This document shows positions 51,068 through 60,818 of a stretch of DNA of 64,000 nt, piece by piece (the stretch's first letter is position 1; each line of letters opens with the position of its first letter). The stretch spans positions 8,105-72,104 of the forward strand of contig JAVVVE010000011.1 in the NCBI GenBank assembly GCA_036652815.1. Direction: 5' to 3'. The notes under the pieces are model-generated. The model saw only the letters and a program-made list of their open reading frames with translations, was not told the DNA's origin and did not search any database. Both the position numbers and the translations under genes were made by a program. The stretch is from SZUA-378 sp036652815 (GTDB taxonomy: Bacteria > Bacillota > Clostridia > Lachnospirales > Lachnospiraceae).

Positions 51068-52354
51068 ATGAGTTTACAAGTAGAAAAATTAGAGAATAAC
51101 ATGGCAAAGCTTACCATTGAAGCATCCGCAGAAGAGCTGAATAAGGCGATCCAAAGTGCTTATCAGAAAAATAAAGGAAAGATCAGTCTTCCGGGATTCC
51201 GCAAAGGAAAAGCACCTCGTGAAATGATTGAGAAGATGTATGGAAGAGAAATCTTCTATGAAGATGCTGCGAATTTAATAATTCCGGATGCATATGAGAA
51301 AGAACTGAATGACTGCGAATTAGACATTGTATCACAGCCTAAGATAGAAGTAGTACAATTGGAATCAGGTAAACCATTCATCTTTACGGCAGAAGTTGCA
51401 TTAAAGCCGGAAGTAACACTCGGCAAATATAAGGGCATTAAAGTAGACAAAATCGATACCGCTGTAACAGAAGAAGAAGTTGCGGCAGAGATTGATAAAG
51501 AGAGAGAAAGCAACTCAAGAATGATTACCATAGAAGACAGACCTGTCAAAGATGGTGATCACACAGTCATTGATTTTGAAGGATTTGTAGATGAGGTGGC
51601 TTTTGAAGGTGGAAAAGGAACAGATTATCCATTGGTAATAGGATCGGGTTCTTTTATTCCGGGATTTGAAGAACAGTTGATTGGCGCAGAAATGGGCAAA
51701 GAAGTAGAAGTGAAAGTTACTTTCCCTGAGGATTATCAAGCAGAAGAGCTAAAAGGAAAAGCGGCTATTTTTAAATGTACGGTAAAAGAAATCAAAGAAA
51801 AAGAACTGCCGGAGTTAAATGATGAATTTGCAGGAGAAGTATCAGAATTTGATACCTTAGCAGAATATCAGGCAGATGTGAAAAGCAAATTAACAGAGAA
51901 AAAAGAAGCTGATGCCAAAGGCGCAAAAGAAGATGCTGTGATTGAAGCTATTATGGAAGATGCCAAAATGGACATTCCGGCAGCTATGATAGAGACGCAA
52001 CAGAGACAACTGGTAGAAGATTTTGCACAGAGAATTACGCAACAAGGTCTTACCATGGAACAATATTTCCAATTCACGGGATTGACAGCAGAGAAGTTTA
52101 TTGAACAAGCAAAACCACAAGCAGAGAAACGTATCAAATCAAGACTTGTCTTAGAAGCAGTCGTTGCAGCAGAGAAGATTGAAGCAACTGATGAAGAACT
52201 AGAGACAGAACTTGAGAGAATGGCAACAGAATATAAAATGGAAGCCGATAAAGTAAAAGAGATGATGGGCGAGAACGAGAGAAAACAAATTAAGGAAGAT
52301 CTTGCAATCCAAAAGGCTGTTGAGCTTATCGTATCCTCTGCCAAAGAAAAATAA
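51068..52354 (+). CDS. tig: Trigger factor (ribosome-associated chaperone)
   Basis: A 428-residue chaperone that binds the ribosome exit site and folds nascent chains. It has the N-terminal ribosome-binding domain with the signature GFRKGKAPREMIEKMYG, a central FKBP-type prolyl isomerase domain (about 150-245, DFEGFVDEVAFEGG) and a C-terminal helical arm. AGGAGGAAA is upstream. It precedes clpP-clpX-lon, a conserved proteostasis neighbourhood. Confidence 0.97.
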   Translation: MSLQVEKLENNMAKLTIEASAEELNKAIQSAYQKNKGKISLPGFRKGKAPREMIEKMYGREIFYEDAANLIIPDAYEKELNDCELDIVSQPKIEVVQLESGKPFIFTAEVALKPEVTLGKYKGIKVDKIDTAVTEEEVAAEIDKERESNSRMITIEDRPVKDGDHTVIDFEGFVDEVAFEGGKGTDYPLVIGSGSFIPGFEEQLIGAEMGKEVEVKVTFPEDYQAEELKGKAAIFKCTVKEIKEKELPELNDEFAGEVSEFDTLAEYQADVKSKLTEKKEADAKGAKEDAVIEAIMEDAKMDIPAAMIETQQRQLVEDFAQRITQQGLTMEQYFQFTGLTAEKFIEQAKPQAEKRIKSRLVLEAVVAAEKIEATDEELETELERMATEYKMEADKVKEMMGENERKQIKEDLAIQKAVELIVSSAKEK

Positions 52355-52403
52355 GAGTTTCTAATCAGTATATTAAAAAAATCTTAATTAAACAGACACC
52401 TTA

Positions 52404-52432
52404 TTGTCAAGATGCAGCTTGTGCGTTATGAT
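52404..52432 (+). promoter_or_regulatory. clpP promoter
   Basis: TTGTCA (52404-52409), 17 bases and TATGAT (52427-52432), 48 bases before the ATG. No clear CtsR heptad repeat is visible around it. Confidence 0.7.
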
Positions 52433-52480
52433 ACTCAACGTTACAATTGATTGATGAAAAGAGTCTTAGGAGGAATTGCA

Positions 52481-53086
52481 ATGAGTTTAGTACCTTACGT
52501 CATAGAACAAAGCAGCAGGGGAGAGAGATCTTATGATATCTATTCCCGATTATTAAAAGACAGAATCATATTCTTAGGGGAAGAAGTGAATGATGTGACA
52601 GCCAGTTTGATTGTTGCACAATTATTATTCTTAGAGTCTGAGGATCCGGAAAAAGATATTCATCTTTATATTAACAGTCCGGGTGGTTCTGTTACGGCAG
52701 GTATGGCTATCTATGATACGATGCAATTTGTAAAATGCGATGTATCTACCAACTGTATCGGCATGGCAGCCAGCATGGGTGCATTTTTATTAGCCGGTGG
52801 AGCAAAGGGAAAGAGATGTGCATTGCCAAACGCAGAGATCATGATTCACCAGCCATCCGGTGGTTCACAGGGACAGGCAACTGAGATTGAGATTGCAGCG
52901 AAACATATCCTCCAGACCAAAGATAAGCTGAATCGTATTTTATCAGAAAACACAGGGCAACCATTAGATGTCATTGCAGCAGATACAGACAGAGATAATT
53001 GGAAAACCGCAGAAGAAGCGAAAGCATATGGTTTGATTGACAATGTGTATACGACACGTGCCAATGCAGCAAAGGAACAAAAATAG
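52481..53086 (+). CDS. clpP: ATP-dependent Clp protease proteolytic subunit
   Basis: A 201-residue serine peptidase forming the degradation barrel. Catalytic S98 (AASMGAFLL) and H123 (IMIHQPSGG) are present, with the aspartate near 171. The start at 52481 (MSLVPYVIEQ) has AGGAGG 8 bases upstream. The in-frame ATG at 52451 would add ten residues before this box and is rejected. clpX follows 21 bases later. Confidence 0.97.
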   Translation: MSLVPYVIEQSSRGERSYDIYSRLLKDRIIFLGEEVNDVTASLIVAQLLFLESEDPEKDIHLYINSPGGSVTAGMAIYDTMQFVKCDVSTNCIGMAASMGAFLLAGGAKGKRCALPNAEIMIHQPSGGSQGQATEIEIAAKHILQTKDKLNRILSENTGQPLDVIAADTDRDNWKTAEEAKAYGLIDNVYTTRANAAKEQK

Positions 53087-53107
53087 AGTAAATGGGAGCC
53101 AAATCTA

Positions 53108-54364
53108 ATGAGCAAGAATTCTGACGACAAAGTAAGATGTTCTTTTTGTAATAAGACACAGGATCAGGTAAGAAAGTTAATCGCCGGTCCGGCAGGTATT
53201 TTTATTTGTGATGAATGTATTGATATCTGTGCGGATATTTTGGATGAAGAATTTGATGATGAGGATGTGGCTACTGCACTCCCACCTGAGATTAATCTTC
53301 TTAAGCCACTTGAAATCAAAGAATTTCTGGATGATTATGTGATTGGACAGGAAGAAGCCAAAAAGGTATTATCCGTAGCTGTTTATAATCATTATAAGAG
53401 AGTAACAGCAGAAGAGGATGATGAGGTCGAGTTACAGAAGAGTAATATTATTATGGTTGGTCCTACAGGGTCAGGAAAGACTCTATTAGCACAGACATTG
53501 GCCAGAATCATTAATGTGCCATTTGCGATTGCGGATGCTACCACTCTGACGGAAGCAGGCTATGTAGGAGAAGATGTTGAGAATATCTTACTCAAGCTAT
53601 TACAAGCTGCTGATTATGAAGTAGAGAGAGCACAATATGGTATTATCTATATTGATGAGATTGATAAGATTACAAAGAAAACAGAGAATATGTCCATTAC
53701 CCGTGATGTATCGGGAGAAGGCGTACAGCAGGCACTGCTTAAGATTATTGAAGGAACGATAGCTTCTGTTCCACCGCAGGGTGGTAGAAAACATCCACAA
53801 CAAGAATTAATACAGATAGATACCAGTAATGTCTTATTCATCTGTGGTGGTGCATTTGATGGACTGGATAAGATTGTGGAAGAGAGACTGGATCGTAATT
53901 CGATTGGATTTAATGCTGAGATTGTAGATAAGAATGAGCATGAGGTCAGCGAGCTGTTGAGTGCAGTCACACCACAGGATTTGGTTAAGTTTGGATTGAT
54001 TCCTGAATTCGTTGGACGTGTTCCGATCAATATTTCGTTACATGGTCTTGATAAAGAAGCGTTAAAGAGGATTATGCAAGAGCCTAAAAGTGCGCTTGTA
54101 AAACAATACCGCAAGCTCTTTGCATTTGATCATGTGGAATTAAATATCGAACCGGATGCTATCGACTTAATTGCACAGAAGGCGATGGAACGTAAAACAG
54201 GAGCAAGAGGGTTACGTTCTATTATGGAGAGCGTTATGATGGACTTGATGTATCGCATACCTTCAGATGACTCTATAGAGAGCTGTACGATTACCAAAGG
54301 TGCGGTGGAAGGAACCAGTGAACCGCTGATTGTACATGCAGAACAATTAAGAGAAGCACAGTAA
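53108..54364 (+). CDS. clpX: ATP-dependent Clp protease ATP-binding subunit ClpX
   Basis: A 418-residue AAA+ unfoldase that feeds ClpP. It has an N-terminal zinc-binding domain with C11, C14, C34 and C37, Walker A GPTGSGKTLL, Walker B IIYIDEIDKI and sensor regions typical of ClpX. The zinc domain distinguishes it from HslU. Cotranscribed with clpP. Confidence 0.97.
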   Translation: MSKNSDDKVRCSFCNKTQDQVRKLIAGPAGIFICDECIDICADILDEEFDDEDVATALPPEINLLKPLEIKEFLDDYVIGQEEAKKVLSVAVYNHYKRVTAEEDDEVELQKSNIIMVGPTGSGKTLLAQTLARIINVPFAIADATTLTEAGYVGEDVENILLKLLQAADYEVERAQYGIIYIDEIDKITKKTENMSITRDVSGEGVQQALLKIIEGTIASVPPQGGRKHPQQELIQIDTSNVLFICGGAFDGLDKIVEERLDRNSIGFNAEIVDKNEHEVSELLSAVTPQDLVKFGLIPEFVGRVPINISLHGLDKEALKRIMQEPKSALVKQYRKLFAFDHVELNIEPDAIDLIAQKAMERKTGARGLRSIMESVMMDLMYRIPSDDSIESCTITKGAVEGTSEPLIVHAEQLREAQ

Positions 54365-54378
54365 TACAGAAGAGTAGT

Positions 54379-54406
54379 AACGCCACCACTTGAATAGGGT
54401 GGCGTT
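54379..54406 (+). terminator. Stem-loop between clpX and lon
   Basis: AACGCCACC (54379-54387) pairs with GGTGGCGTT (54398-54406), followed by only TGTTTATG. It is probably a leaky terminator that lowers lon expression relative to clpPX. Confidence 0.7.
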
Positions 54407-54429
54407 TGTTTATGATAGGAGAATAGGAT

Positions 54430-56757
54430 ATGTCAGAGGATACAACAGAGAAGATGCAGAAGTTACCTGCAGTTGCGCTGAGGGGATTGACGATTATACC
54501 GGATACCATTATTCATTTTGATTTAAGCCGCCAGAAGTCGATTCAAGCGGTGGAACAGGCGATGATGGGAGAAGAACGTATCTTATTGATTACGCAGATT
54601 AATCCGGAAGCAGAGGATCCCGATTATGATGCACTTTATCATATTGGGACGATTGCGACGATTAAACAGATTACGAAGTTACCCAATCATATTATTAGAG
54701 TCATGGTAGAAGGACATGGAAGGGCAAGATTGTTGTCCTTGTCATTAGAAGAAACTGCATATATGGAAGCTTTGGTTGTTGCCTTGTCGCCTGTTACAGA
54801 TACGATGATGCCGATGGAAGAAGAGGCGATGATTCGAGAGACAAAAGAATTATTTATTCAGTACAGCCAATATCATCCCAAGATAGGAAAGACACTAATC
54901 CAACGCTTTGAGCAACCTATCAGTCTGGATAAATTACTGGATAGTATCACCATGAATATTCCGCTGGCCTATACCGTAAAACAAAAAATATTAGAATGCA
55001 TCGATGTAAAAGAGCGATATGAATACCTTTCGGATATCTTAGCCAATGAAATCGAGATTGCACGTTTGAGGGGGGAACTCGGCGAACAGATTAAGAATCG
55101 AGTAGAGAAGCATCAAAAGGAATATCTGTTAAGAGAACAGTTGGGATATATTCGTGAAGAGTTAGGGGAAGACAGTACATTCTCGGACGCAGATCAGTTT
55201 GCAGAAGATTTAAAAAAATTAAAAGCAAGTAAAGAAGTCAAAGATAAAATACAAAAAGAAATTAATAGATTCAAGAATATAGGCGGCAGTAATTCAGAGA
55301 GCAGTATGGAAAGAGCTTATATAGAAACATTATTAGAGCTCCCATGGGATAAAACTTCTCGTGATAATGAAGATATTGTGAGAGCAGAAGAAATATTGAA
55401 TGCAGACCATTATGGACTGGAACAAGTCAAAGAACGAATCTTAGAATTTCTGGCAGTAAGAAGCTTGACGAAACAAGGGGAGAGTCCTATTATTTGCTTA
55501 ATAGGGCCACCGGGAACCGGTAAGACAAGTATCGCCAAATCTGTAGCAAAAGCACTGAACAAACAGTATGTCAGAATCTGTCTGGGCGGTGTAAGAGATG
55601 AAGCAGAGATAAGAGGACATCGAAAAACTTATATTGGTGCTATGCCCGGTCGAATCGCAAACGGATTAAAGCATGCAGGCGTTAAGAATCCATTGATCTT
55701 ATTGGACGAGATAGATAAGGTAAGCAGCGATTATAAAGGAGATACTGCATCTGCCCTCTTGGAGGTGCTGGATTCGGAACAGAACAACAAATTTAGAGAC
55801 CACTATGTTGAGATTCCGTTGGATTTATCGCAGGTGCTATTCATTGCTACTGCAAATTCAGCGTCAGATATTCCAAGACCTTTATTAGACCGTATGGAAG
55901 TGATAGAGATCCATAGCTATACAGCAAACGAAAAATTTCATATAGCAAAACAATTCTTAGTAACGAAGCAGTTACAAAAGAATGGCCTTAGCAGCAAACA
56001 ACTAACCATTAGTGATAGTGCGATTCGCATGATGATACGTTCTTACACCAGAGAAGCAGGGGTGCGCGAACTGGAACGTAAAATAGGCGATATCTGTCGC
56101 AAAGCAGCCAGACAAATTTTACAAAATCGTAAAAAGCAGGTCTTGGTTATTCCAAGGAATCTGCATTTACTGCTGGGTAAAGAGAAGTATTCGGTGGATA
56201 AGGCCAATAGGAAGGATGACATAGGCATTGTGCGTGGATTGGCATGGACAAGCGTAGGTGGAGATACGTTGCAGATTGAAGTGAATGTGATGCCCGGCAA
56301 GGGTGAACTGGAGCTGACCGGACAACTGGGAGATATCATGAAGGAATCTGCCAAAACAGGTATGAGCTATGTACGTTCTATTAGTAAAATGTATCAAGTA
56401 GAAGCGGATTTCTTCAAAGAGCATGATTTTCATATTCACATTCCGGAAGGGGCAGTGCCAAAAGATGGTCCTTCTGCAGGGATTACGATGGCAACAGCAC
56501 TGCTGTCTGCGATTACAGAACGACCTGTGAAGGCAGATGTTGCCATGACGGGAGAGATTACGCTTCGAGGCAGAGTATTGCCGATCGGAGGACTAAAAGA
56601 GAAGATACTGGCAGCCAAAACCGCAGGTATTAAGACTGTTTTAGTACCTTCCGAGAACAAAAAGGACATAGAAGAAATCAGCAAAGAGATTAAATCCGGT
56701 TTGGATATTCAATATGTAACAACAATGCAGGATGTGATTCCAAAAGCATTTGCATAA
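54430..56757 (+). CDS. lon: ATP-dependent protease Lon
   Basis: A 775-residue single-chain AAA+ protease. It has the N-terminal LAN substrate domain (1-205), helical linker, Walker A GPPGTGKTSIAK, Walker B LILLDEIDK, and a C-terminal serine/lysine peptidase with S682 (KDGPSAG) and K725 (GGLKEK). The length is typical of LonA. GGAG is upstream, and engB follows 13 bases later. Confidence 0.97.
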   Translation: MSEDTTEKMQKLPAVALRGLTIIPDTIIHFDLSRQKSIQAVEQAMMGEERILLITQINPEAEDPDYDALYHIGTIATIKQITKLPNHIIRVMVEGHGRARLLSLSLEETAYMEALVVALSPVTDTMMPMEEEAMIRETKELFIQYSQYHPKIGKTLIQRFEQPISLDKLLDSITMNIPLAYTVKQKILECIDVKERYEYLSDILANEIEIARLRGELGEQIKNRVEKHQKEYLLREQLGYIREELGEDSTFSDADQFAEDLKKLKASKEVKDKIQKEINRFKNIGGSNSESSMERAYIETLLELPWDKTSRDNEDIVRAEEILNADHYGLEQVKERILEFLAVRSLTKQGESPIICLIGPPGTGKTSIAKSVAKALNKQYVRICLGGVRDEAEIRGHRKTYIGAMPGRIANGLKHAGVKNPLILLDEIDKVSSDYKGDTASALLEVLDSEQNNKFRDHYVEIPLDLSQVLFIATANSASDIPRPLLDRMEVIEIHSYTANEKFHIAKQFLVTKQLQKNGLSSKQLTISDSAIRMMIRSYTREAGVRELERKIGDICRKAARQILQNRKKQVLVIPRNLHLLLGKEKYSVDKANRKDDIGIVRGLAWTSVGGDTLQIEVNVMPGKGELELTGQLGDIMKESAKTGMSYVRSISKMYQVEADFFKEHDFHIHIPEGAVPKDGPSAGITMATALLSAITERPVKADVAMTGEITLRGRVLPIGGLKEKILAAKTAGIKTVLVPSENKKDIEEISKEIKSGLDIQYVTTMQDVIPKAFA

Positions 56758-56770
56758 TAGGAGAAACAAT

Positions 56771-57352
56771 ATGGTAATTAAGAATGTAAATCTTGAGACA
56801 GTATGCGGAATCACCAGCACCATTCCGCACAATGAACATCCGGAGATTGCTTTTGCGGGTAAGAGTAATGTTGGCAAATCTTCTTTGATCAATGCGTTGA
56901 TGAATCGTAAATCTTATGCAAGGACAAGTGCCAGTCCCGGCAAAACACAGACTCTCAATTACTATAATGTGAATGATGAGATCTATCTGGTTGATCTTCC
57001 GGGATATGGATATGCAACGGCTTCTGAATCTGTCAAAGTAAAATGGGGAAAAATGATTGAAGATTACCTGCATCACTCAGAACAGCTAAAAGCAGTGTTT
57101 CTATTGATAGATATCAGACATGCACCTTCTGCCAATGATAAAGATATGTATGCGTGGATCCTTCATAACGGTTTTAACCCGGTGATTATTGCCACCAAAC
57201 TGGATAAGATCAATAGAAGCCAGATCCAAAAAAATGTGAAACTGATTAAACAAGGTCTTGAAGTGGAACCGGATACCTTAGTCATTCCATTCTCCTCAAC
57301 CACCAAGCAGGGTAGAGAAGAAATATATGCATTTATAGAAAAGTATATTTAG
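56771..57352 (+). CDS. engB: Ribosome biogenesis GTPase EngB (YsxC/YihA)
   Basis: A 193-residue essential GTPase for large-subunit assembly. G1 is GKSNVGKSSLI, G3 is DLPGYGYA and G4 is TKLDK. It lies directly behind lon, as in Bacillus. The ATG at 56771 has TAGGAG 7 bases upstream. The ATG at 56750 lies inside the end of lon and is less likely. Confidence 0.97.
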   Translation: MVIKNVNLETVCGITSTIPHNEHPEIAFAGKSNVGKSSLINALMNRKSYARTSASPGKTQTLNYYNVNDEIYLVDLPGYGYATASESVKVKWGKMIEDYLHHSEQLKAVFLLIDIRHAPSANDKDMYAWILHNGFNPVIIATKLDKINRSQIQKNVKLIKQGLEVEPDTLVIPFSSTTKQGREEIYAFIEKYI

Positions 57353-57361
57353 GAGGAGCCT

Positions 57362-58582
57362 ATGCAGCAATCAAAAGGATATGGAAAAATAGCATTAAAT
57401 CTAGCCATTGCATTTCTTATATTACTGGCATTTTTGTTTGTAATCCCGCGGATTTTGATCTTCTTTATGCCTTTTGTAATTGGCTGGATTATCTCATTAC
57501 TGGCCAATCCACTGGTAAAGTATCTGGAAGAAAAACTAAGAATCAAACGAAAAGCCGTATCGGTACTGGTCATTGTTCTGGTGCTTATCGTGATAGGTGG
57601 CGTTGGTTATTTGGCTGTATCCAAATTATTGCTTGAATTAGCAGGATTTATAAGCAGTTTACCGGAGCTATGGAATAGCATGCAGGCGGATTTTGAAGAG
57701 ATTGGCCGGAATATGGATGTATTCTTAAAAAAACTTCCGGTGGAAATACAGAATAGTATTCTGGCAATTGAGAATCAGATGGACAGTGCAATTGCCGGCA
57801 TCATGAAAAATGTCAGTGCACCCACATTTATTGCAGTGGGATCTTTTGCGAAGAACATTCCATCTGGTATCATTGCTGTTATTATGACGGCACTGTCATC
57901 TTATTTTTTTACAACAGAGAAGAATTATGTAAGTGAAAAAGCAAAACATTATATGCCACTTTCTCTCCAAAAGAAATGGAATATTATGTTTGGAAGTTTA
58001 AAACGGGCAGTAGGTGGTTACTTTAAAGCGCAATTGAAGATTGAGGTATGGATGTATCTGCTGCTTGCAATCGGCCTGATGATTCTACATGTAGACTATG
58101 CGTTTTTGATAGCATTAGGCATGGCATTATTGGATTTTTTTCCTTTTTTTGGAACGGGGATTGTATTGATTCCATGGGCAGTGGTAAAAATACTAAGTGC
58201 AGATTATATGATGGCACTGGGGCTGCTGATTATGTGGGGAGTCGGACAATTGGTTCGCCAGATTATACAGCCAAAGATAGTAGGTGATTCTATCGGTATG
58301 CCACCGATACCAACACTGTTTTTACTGTTTATTGGATATAAGGTGGCCAGTGTATTTGGGATGATTATGGCTGTGCCGATCGGTATTATTATCGTGAATC
58401 TCTATGAAGCGGGTGCTTTTGATACAACAAAGACCAGCCTAAGGTTATTGATCAAGCGTGTGAATGATTACAGAAGATATACCAAAGAAGAGATATCCTA
58501 TCTGGAAGAAGAACTGCAGGAAGCAGCAGCAGAGGATATGATAGAGAGTCAGGAACAGCAAACGGACGTTTTTGGGAAATAA
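57362..58582 (+). CDS. AI-2E/PerM-family membrane transporter (YtvI-like)
   Basis: A 406-residue polytopic protein. Two N-terminal helices (about 12-45), a cytoplasmic/extracellular helical insert, and a C-terminal five-helix region with the family motif QLVRQIIQPKIVGDSIGMPP are visible. The tail is acidic and glutamine-rich. Members include Na+/H+ antiporters and the sporulation protein YtvI, so the substrate is uncertain. AGGAGG is upstream. It is tightly spaced between engB and the dehydrogenase. Confidence 0.9.
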   Translation: MQQSKGYGKIALNLAIAFLILLAFLFVIPRILIFFMPFVIGWIISLLANPLVKYLEEKLRIKRKAVSVLVIVLVLIVIGGVGYLAVSKLLLELAGFISSLPELWNSMQADFEEIGRNMDVFLKKLPVEIQNSILAIENQMDSAIAGIMKNVSAPTFIAVGSFAKNIPSGIIAVIMTALSSYFFTTEKNYVSEKAKHYMPLSLQKKWNIMFGSLKRAVGGYFKAQLKIEVWMYLLLAIGLMILHVDYAFLIALGMALLDFFPFFGTGIVLIPWAVVKILSADYMMALGLLIMWGVGQLVRQIIQPKIVGDSIGMPPIPTLFLLFIGYKVASVFGMIMAVPIGIIIVNLYEAGAFDTTKTSLRLLIKRVNDYRRYTKEEISYLEEELQEAAAEDMIESQEQQTDVFGK

Positions 58583-58595
58583 AAAAGGAGTGAGA

Positions 58596-59585
58596 ATGAA
58601 AATAGGAGTGACGGTCTACAGCTATCGTGAATTTGATGAAGCAAAGTGGTTTCATGAGTTCAGTCGAGAATACGGTATTGAGCTGAACGTATGTGAACAG
58701 GCTCCCTGTGCTGAGAATGTCTTAAATGCAGAAGGAAGTCTGTGTATTGATATTTTGACATCACCCATGGATAGAGACTTATTAGAACGATTTTATCAGT
58801 GTGGAGTACGTTATATTACAACACGTACGATAGGATATGATCATATAGATATCCAAGCGGCAAAAGAACTTGGCATCACCGTAGCCAATGCGCCTTACGG
58901 GGCCAATGGTGTGGCTGATTATACATTGATGCTGATGCTTATGAGTATCCGTAAGATGAAATGTATTATGCAGAGAAACATAGTGCAGGATTATACTTTG
59001 CGAGGATTGCAGGGAAGAGAATTGGCGGATATGACGGTGGGCGTCATTGGAACAGGCAGAATCGGACAGGCTGTGATACAGCATCTATCAGGATTTGGAT
59101 GCAGGATAGTAGCATATGATCTCTATCCTAATGAAACAGTGAAACAATATGCTTCCTATGTCGATTTGGACACTGTTTGGCAGGAATCAGATTTGATTAC
59201 TTTTCATGCACCGCTCATGGATACTAATTATCATATGCTGAATCAGCAGACCATAGGCAGGCTGAAAGAAGGAGTTGTGCTGATTAATACTGCACGCGGT
59301 GGATTGATAGATACCCAGTCACTGATAGAAGGAATCGAATCCGGTAAGATTGGAGCAGTTGGGCTCGATGTGATAGAAGAGGAATTTAGCCTGTATTATT
59401 ATGATCGCAAATCGGATATTTTACAAAACAGAGAGTTGGGGCTTCTTCAAAGCTATCCCAATGTAACGATTTCCCATCATATGGCATTTTATACAGATAA
59501 TTATAGTAAAACAGTGATTAGAGATTCACTGCAAGGCTGTGTTTATTATGCACAGGGAGTTGACAATCCGTGGGTTGTGGCATGA
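58596..59585 (+). CDS. ldhA: D-lactate dehydrogenase (D-2-hydroxyacid dehydrogenase)
   Basis: A 329-residue NAD-dependent oxidoreductase reducing pyruvate to D-lactate. NAD fold GVIGTGRIGQAV, catalytic Arg in NTARGGLID, Glu in LDVIEEE and His in ISHHMAFYT. The tyrosine-containing TRTIGYDHID is typical of fermentative D-LDH and VanH rather than of serine-pathway enzymes. I chose the ATG at 58596 behind AAGGAG. Its stop overlaps the truA start, and VanZ-like and patatin genes follow in series. Confidence 0.9.
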   Translation: MKIGVTVYSYREFDEAKWFHEFSREYGIELNVCEQAPCAENVLNAEGSLCIDILTSPMDRDLLERFYQCGVRYITTRTIGYDHIDIQAAKELGITVANAPYGANGVADYTLMLMLMSIRKMKCIMQRNIVQDYTLRGLQGRELADMTVGVIGTGRIGQAVIQHLSGFGCRIVAYDLYPNETVKQYASYVDLDTVWQESDLITFHAPLMDTNYHMLNQQTIGRLKEGVVLINTARGGLIDTQSLIEGIESGKIGAVGLDVIEEEFSLYYYDRKSDILQNRELGLLQSYPNVTISHHMAFYTDNYSKTVIRDSLQGCVYYAQGVDNPWVVA

Positions 59586-60334
59586 TAATCAATCAGGATA
59601 AGAATATTAGGATTACGATTCAATATGAAGGCAGTAGATATCAAGGATGGCAGAAACAGGACAGTACAGAGAATACCTTGCAAGGAAAATTTGAGGCCAT
59701 TTTGACTAAGATGGCAGGAGAACAAGTAGAAGTACAGGCTTCCGGAAGAACTGATGCAGGTGTTCATGCGTATGGACAGGTGGCTAATTTTCATATTAAG
59801 ACCCAGATGCAGCCGATAGAGATTATGGCATATCTGAATCGATATCTGCCTGAGGATGTGGCAGTGATTGCAGCGACGGAAGCAGATAACAGGTTTCATA
59901 GTCGGTTATCTGCCAGAAGCAAGACTTATTGCTACAGAGTCTTAAATAGTGAAGTGCCACATATCTTTGAACGAAGATATGTATATAGGATATCGGAACA
60001 ATTAGATATGCAGGCAATGCAAAGAGCAGCTACAAGACTGTTGGGGACACATGATTATAAAGCATTTACTTCGACAAAAAAGGGAAAGAAATCTACGGTG
60101 CGTACGATAACGAAAATCAATATTGAGCGAATCGGAGAAGAAATTAGATTTACCTATTGCGGAGATGGGTTCTTATATCATATGATACGCATCTTAACAG
60201 GAACCTTGTTAGAGGTTGGGCAAGGCAGGATGAACGAGGGGCATATCATAGAAATCATGCAGTCGGGCCTGCGGGCGCAGGCGGGTCCGTTGGTGCCGGC
60301 ACAAGGATTAACGTTGATGGAAGTGAGCTATTAA
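59582..60334 (+). CDS. truA: tRNA pseudouridine synthase A
   Basis: A 250-residue enzyme forming pseudouridine at tRNA positions 38-40. Catalytic D58 lies in SGRTDAGVHA, with the N-terminal IQYEGSRYQGWQ and C-terminal FLYHMIRILTGTLLEVG. The ATG at 59582 overlaps the ldhA stop (ATGA). A GTG at 59570 has better spacing to GGGAG (59554-59558), so the true start could be four codons earlier. Confidence 0.95.
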   Translation: MIINQDKNIRITIQYEGSRYQGWQKQDSTENTLQGKFEAILTKMAGEQVEVQASGRTDAGVHAYGQVANFHIKTQMQPIEIMAYLNRYLPEDVAVIAATEADNRFHSRLSARSKTYCYRVLNSEVPHIFERRYVYRISEQLDMQAMQRAATRLLGTHDYKAFTSTKKGKKSTVRTITKINIERIGEEIRFTYCGDGFLYHMIRILTGTLLEVGQGRMNEGHIIEIMQSGLRAQAGPLVPAQGLTLMEVSY

Positions 60335-60817
60335 ATGAGAAAATATGGCAAAATGCTATTGGTGCTGTATAGTTTGGTGATAATCAAATTAATTATATTT
60401 AAGTATTCGTTTTCGGAGGTACATTATATCATCAATTATTGGGATCGTGATCTGCTGTGGAAAGGAATCCATTCCGCTAATCTCATTCCGTTTCAGACGA
60501 TAAAGATGTATATCCATTATTATAACCAACTGAATAGTTTTGAGAACTTATTTGGAAATATACTTATTTTTATTCCCTTTGGGATGATGGCATCCATGTT
60601 TTCTGTACGGCTTTATAAACTGAGATGGCTATTGCCTCTGTCTTTTGTTTTTATTTTGGGGATAGAAACCTTTCAATTGATTACAAGATTAGGTCAATTT
60701 GACATTGATGATATTATGTTAAATATGTTTGGTGTGATATTGGGTTGGCTTATCTGCAGAGCTGGTAAATATGTGATAGGTAGGATACAGTATCAAAAGA
60801 GAAAGGATGGGATATAG
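60335..60817 (+). CDS. VanZ-like membrane protein
   Basis: A 160-residue protein with four to five helices. The segments NLIPFQTI, FGNILIFIPFGMM and IETFQLITRLGQFDIDDIMLNMFG are the VanZ-family signature. VanZ raises teicoplanin resistance, but most chromosomal relatives have no known role. It begins immediately after the truA stop. A link to the VanH-like dehydrogenase two genes upstream is tempting, but no vanA/vanX partner is present. Confidence 0.92.
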   Translation: MRKYGKMLLVLYSLVIIKLIIFKYSFSEVHYIINYWDRDLLWKGIHSANLIPFQTIKMYIHYYNQLNSFENLFGNILIFIPFGMMASMFSVRLYKLRWLLPLSFVFILGIETFQLITRLGQFDIDDIMLNMFGVILGWLICRAGKYVIGRIQYQKRKDGI

Positions 60818-60818
60818 T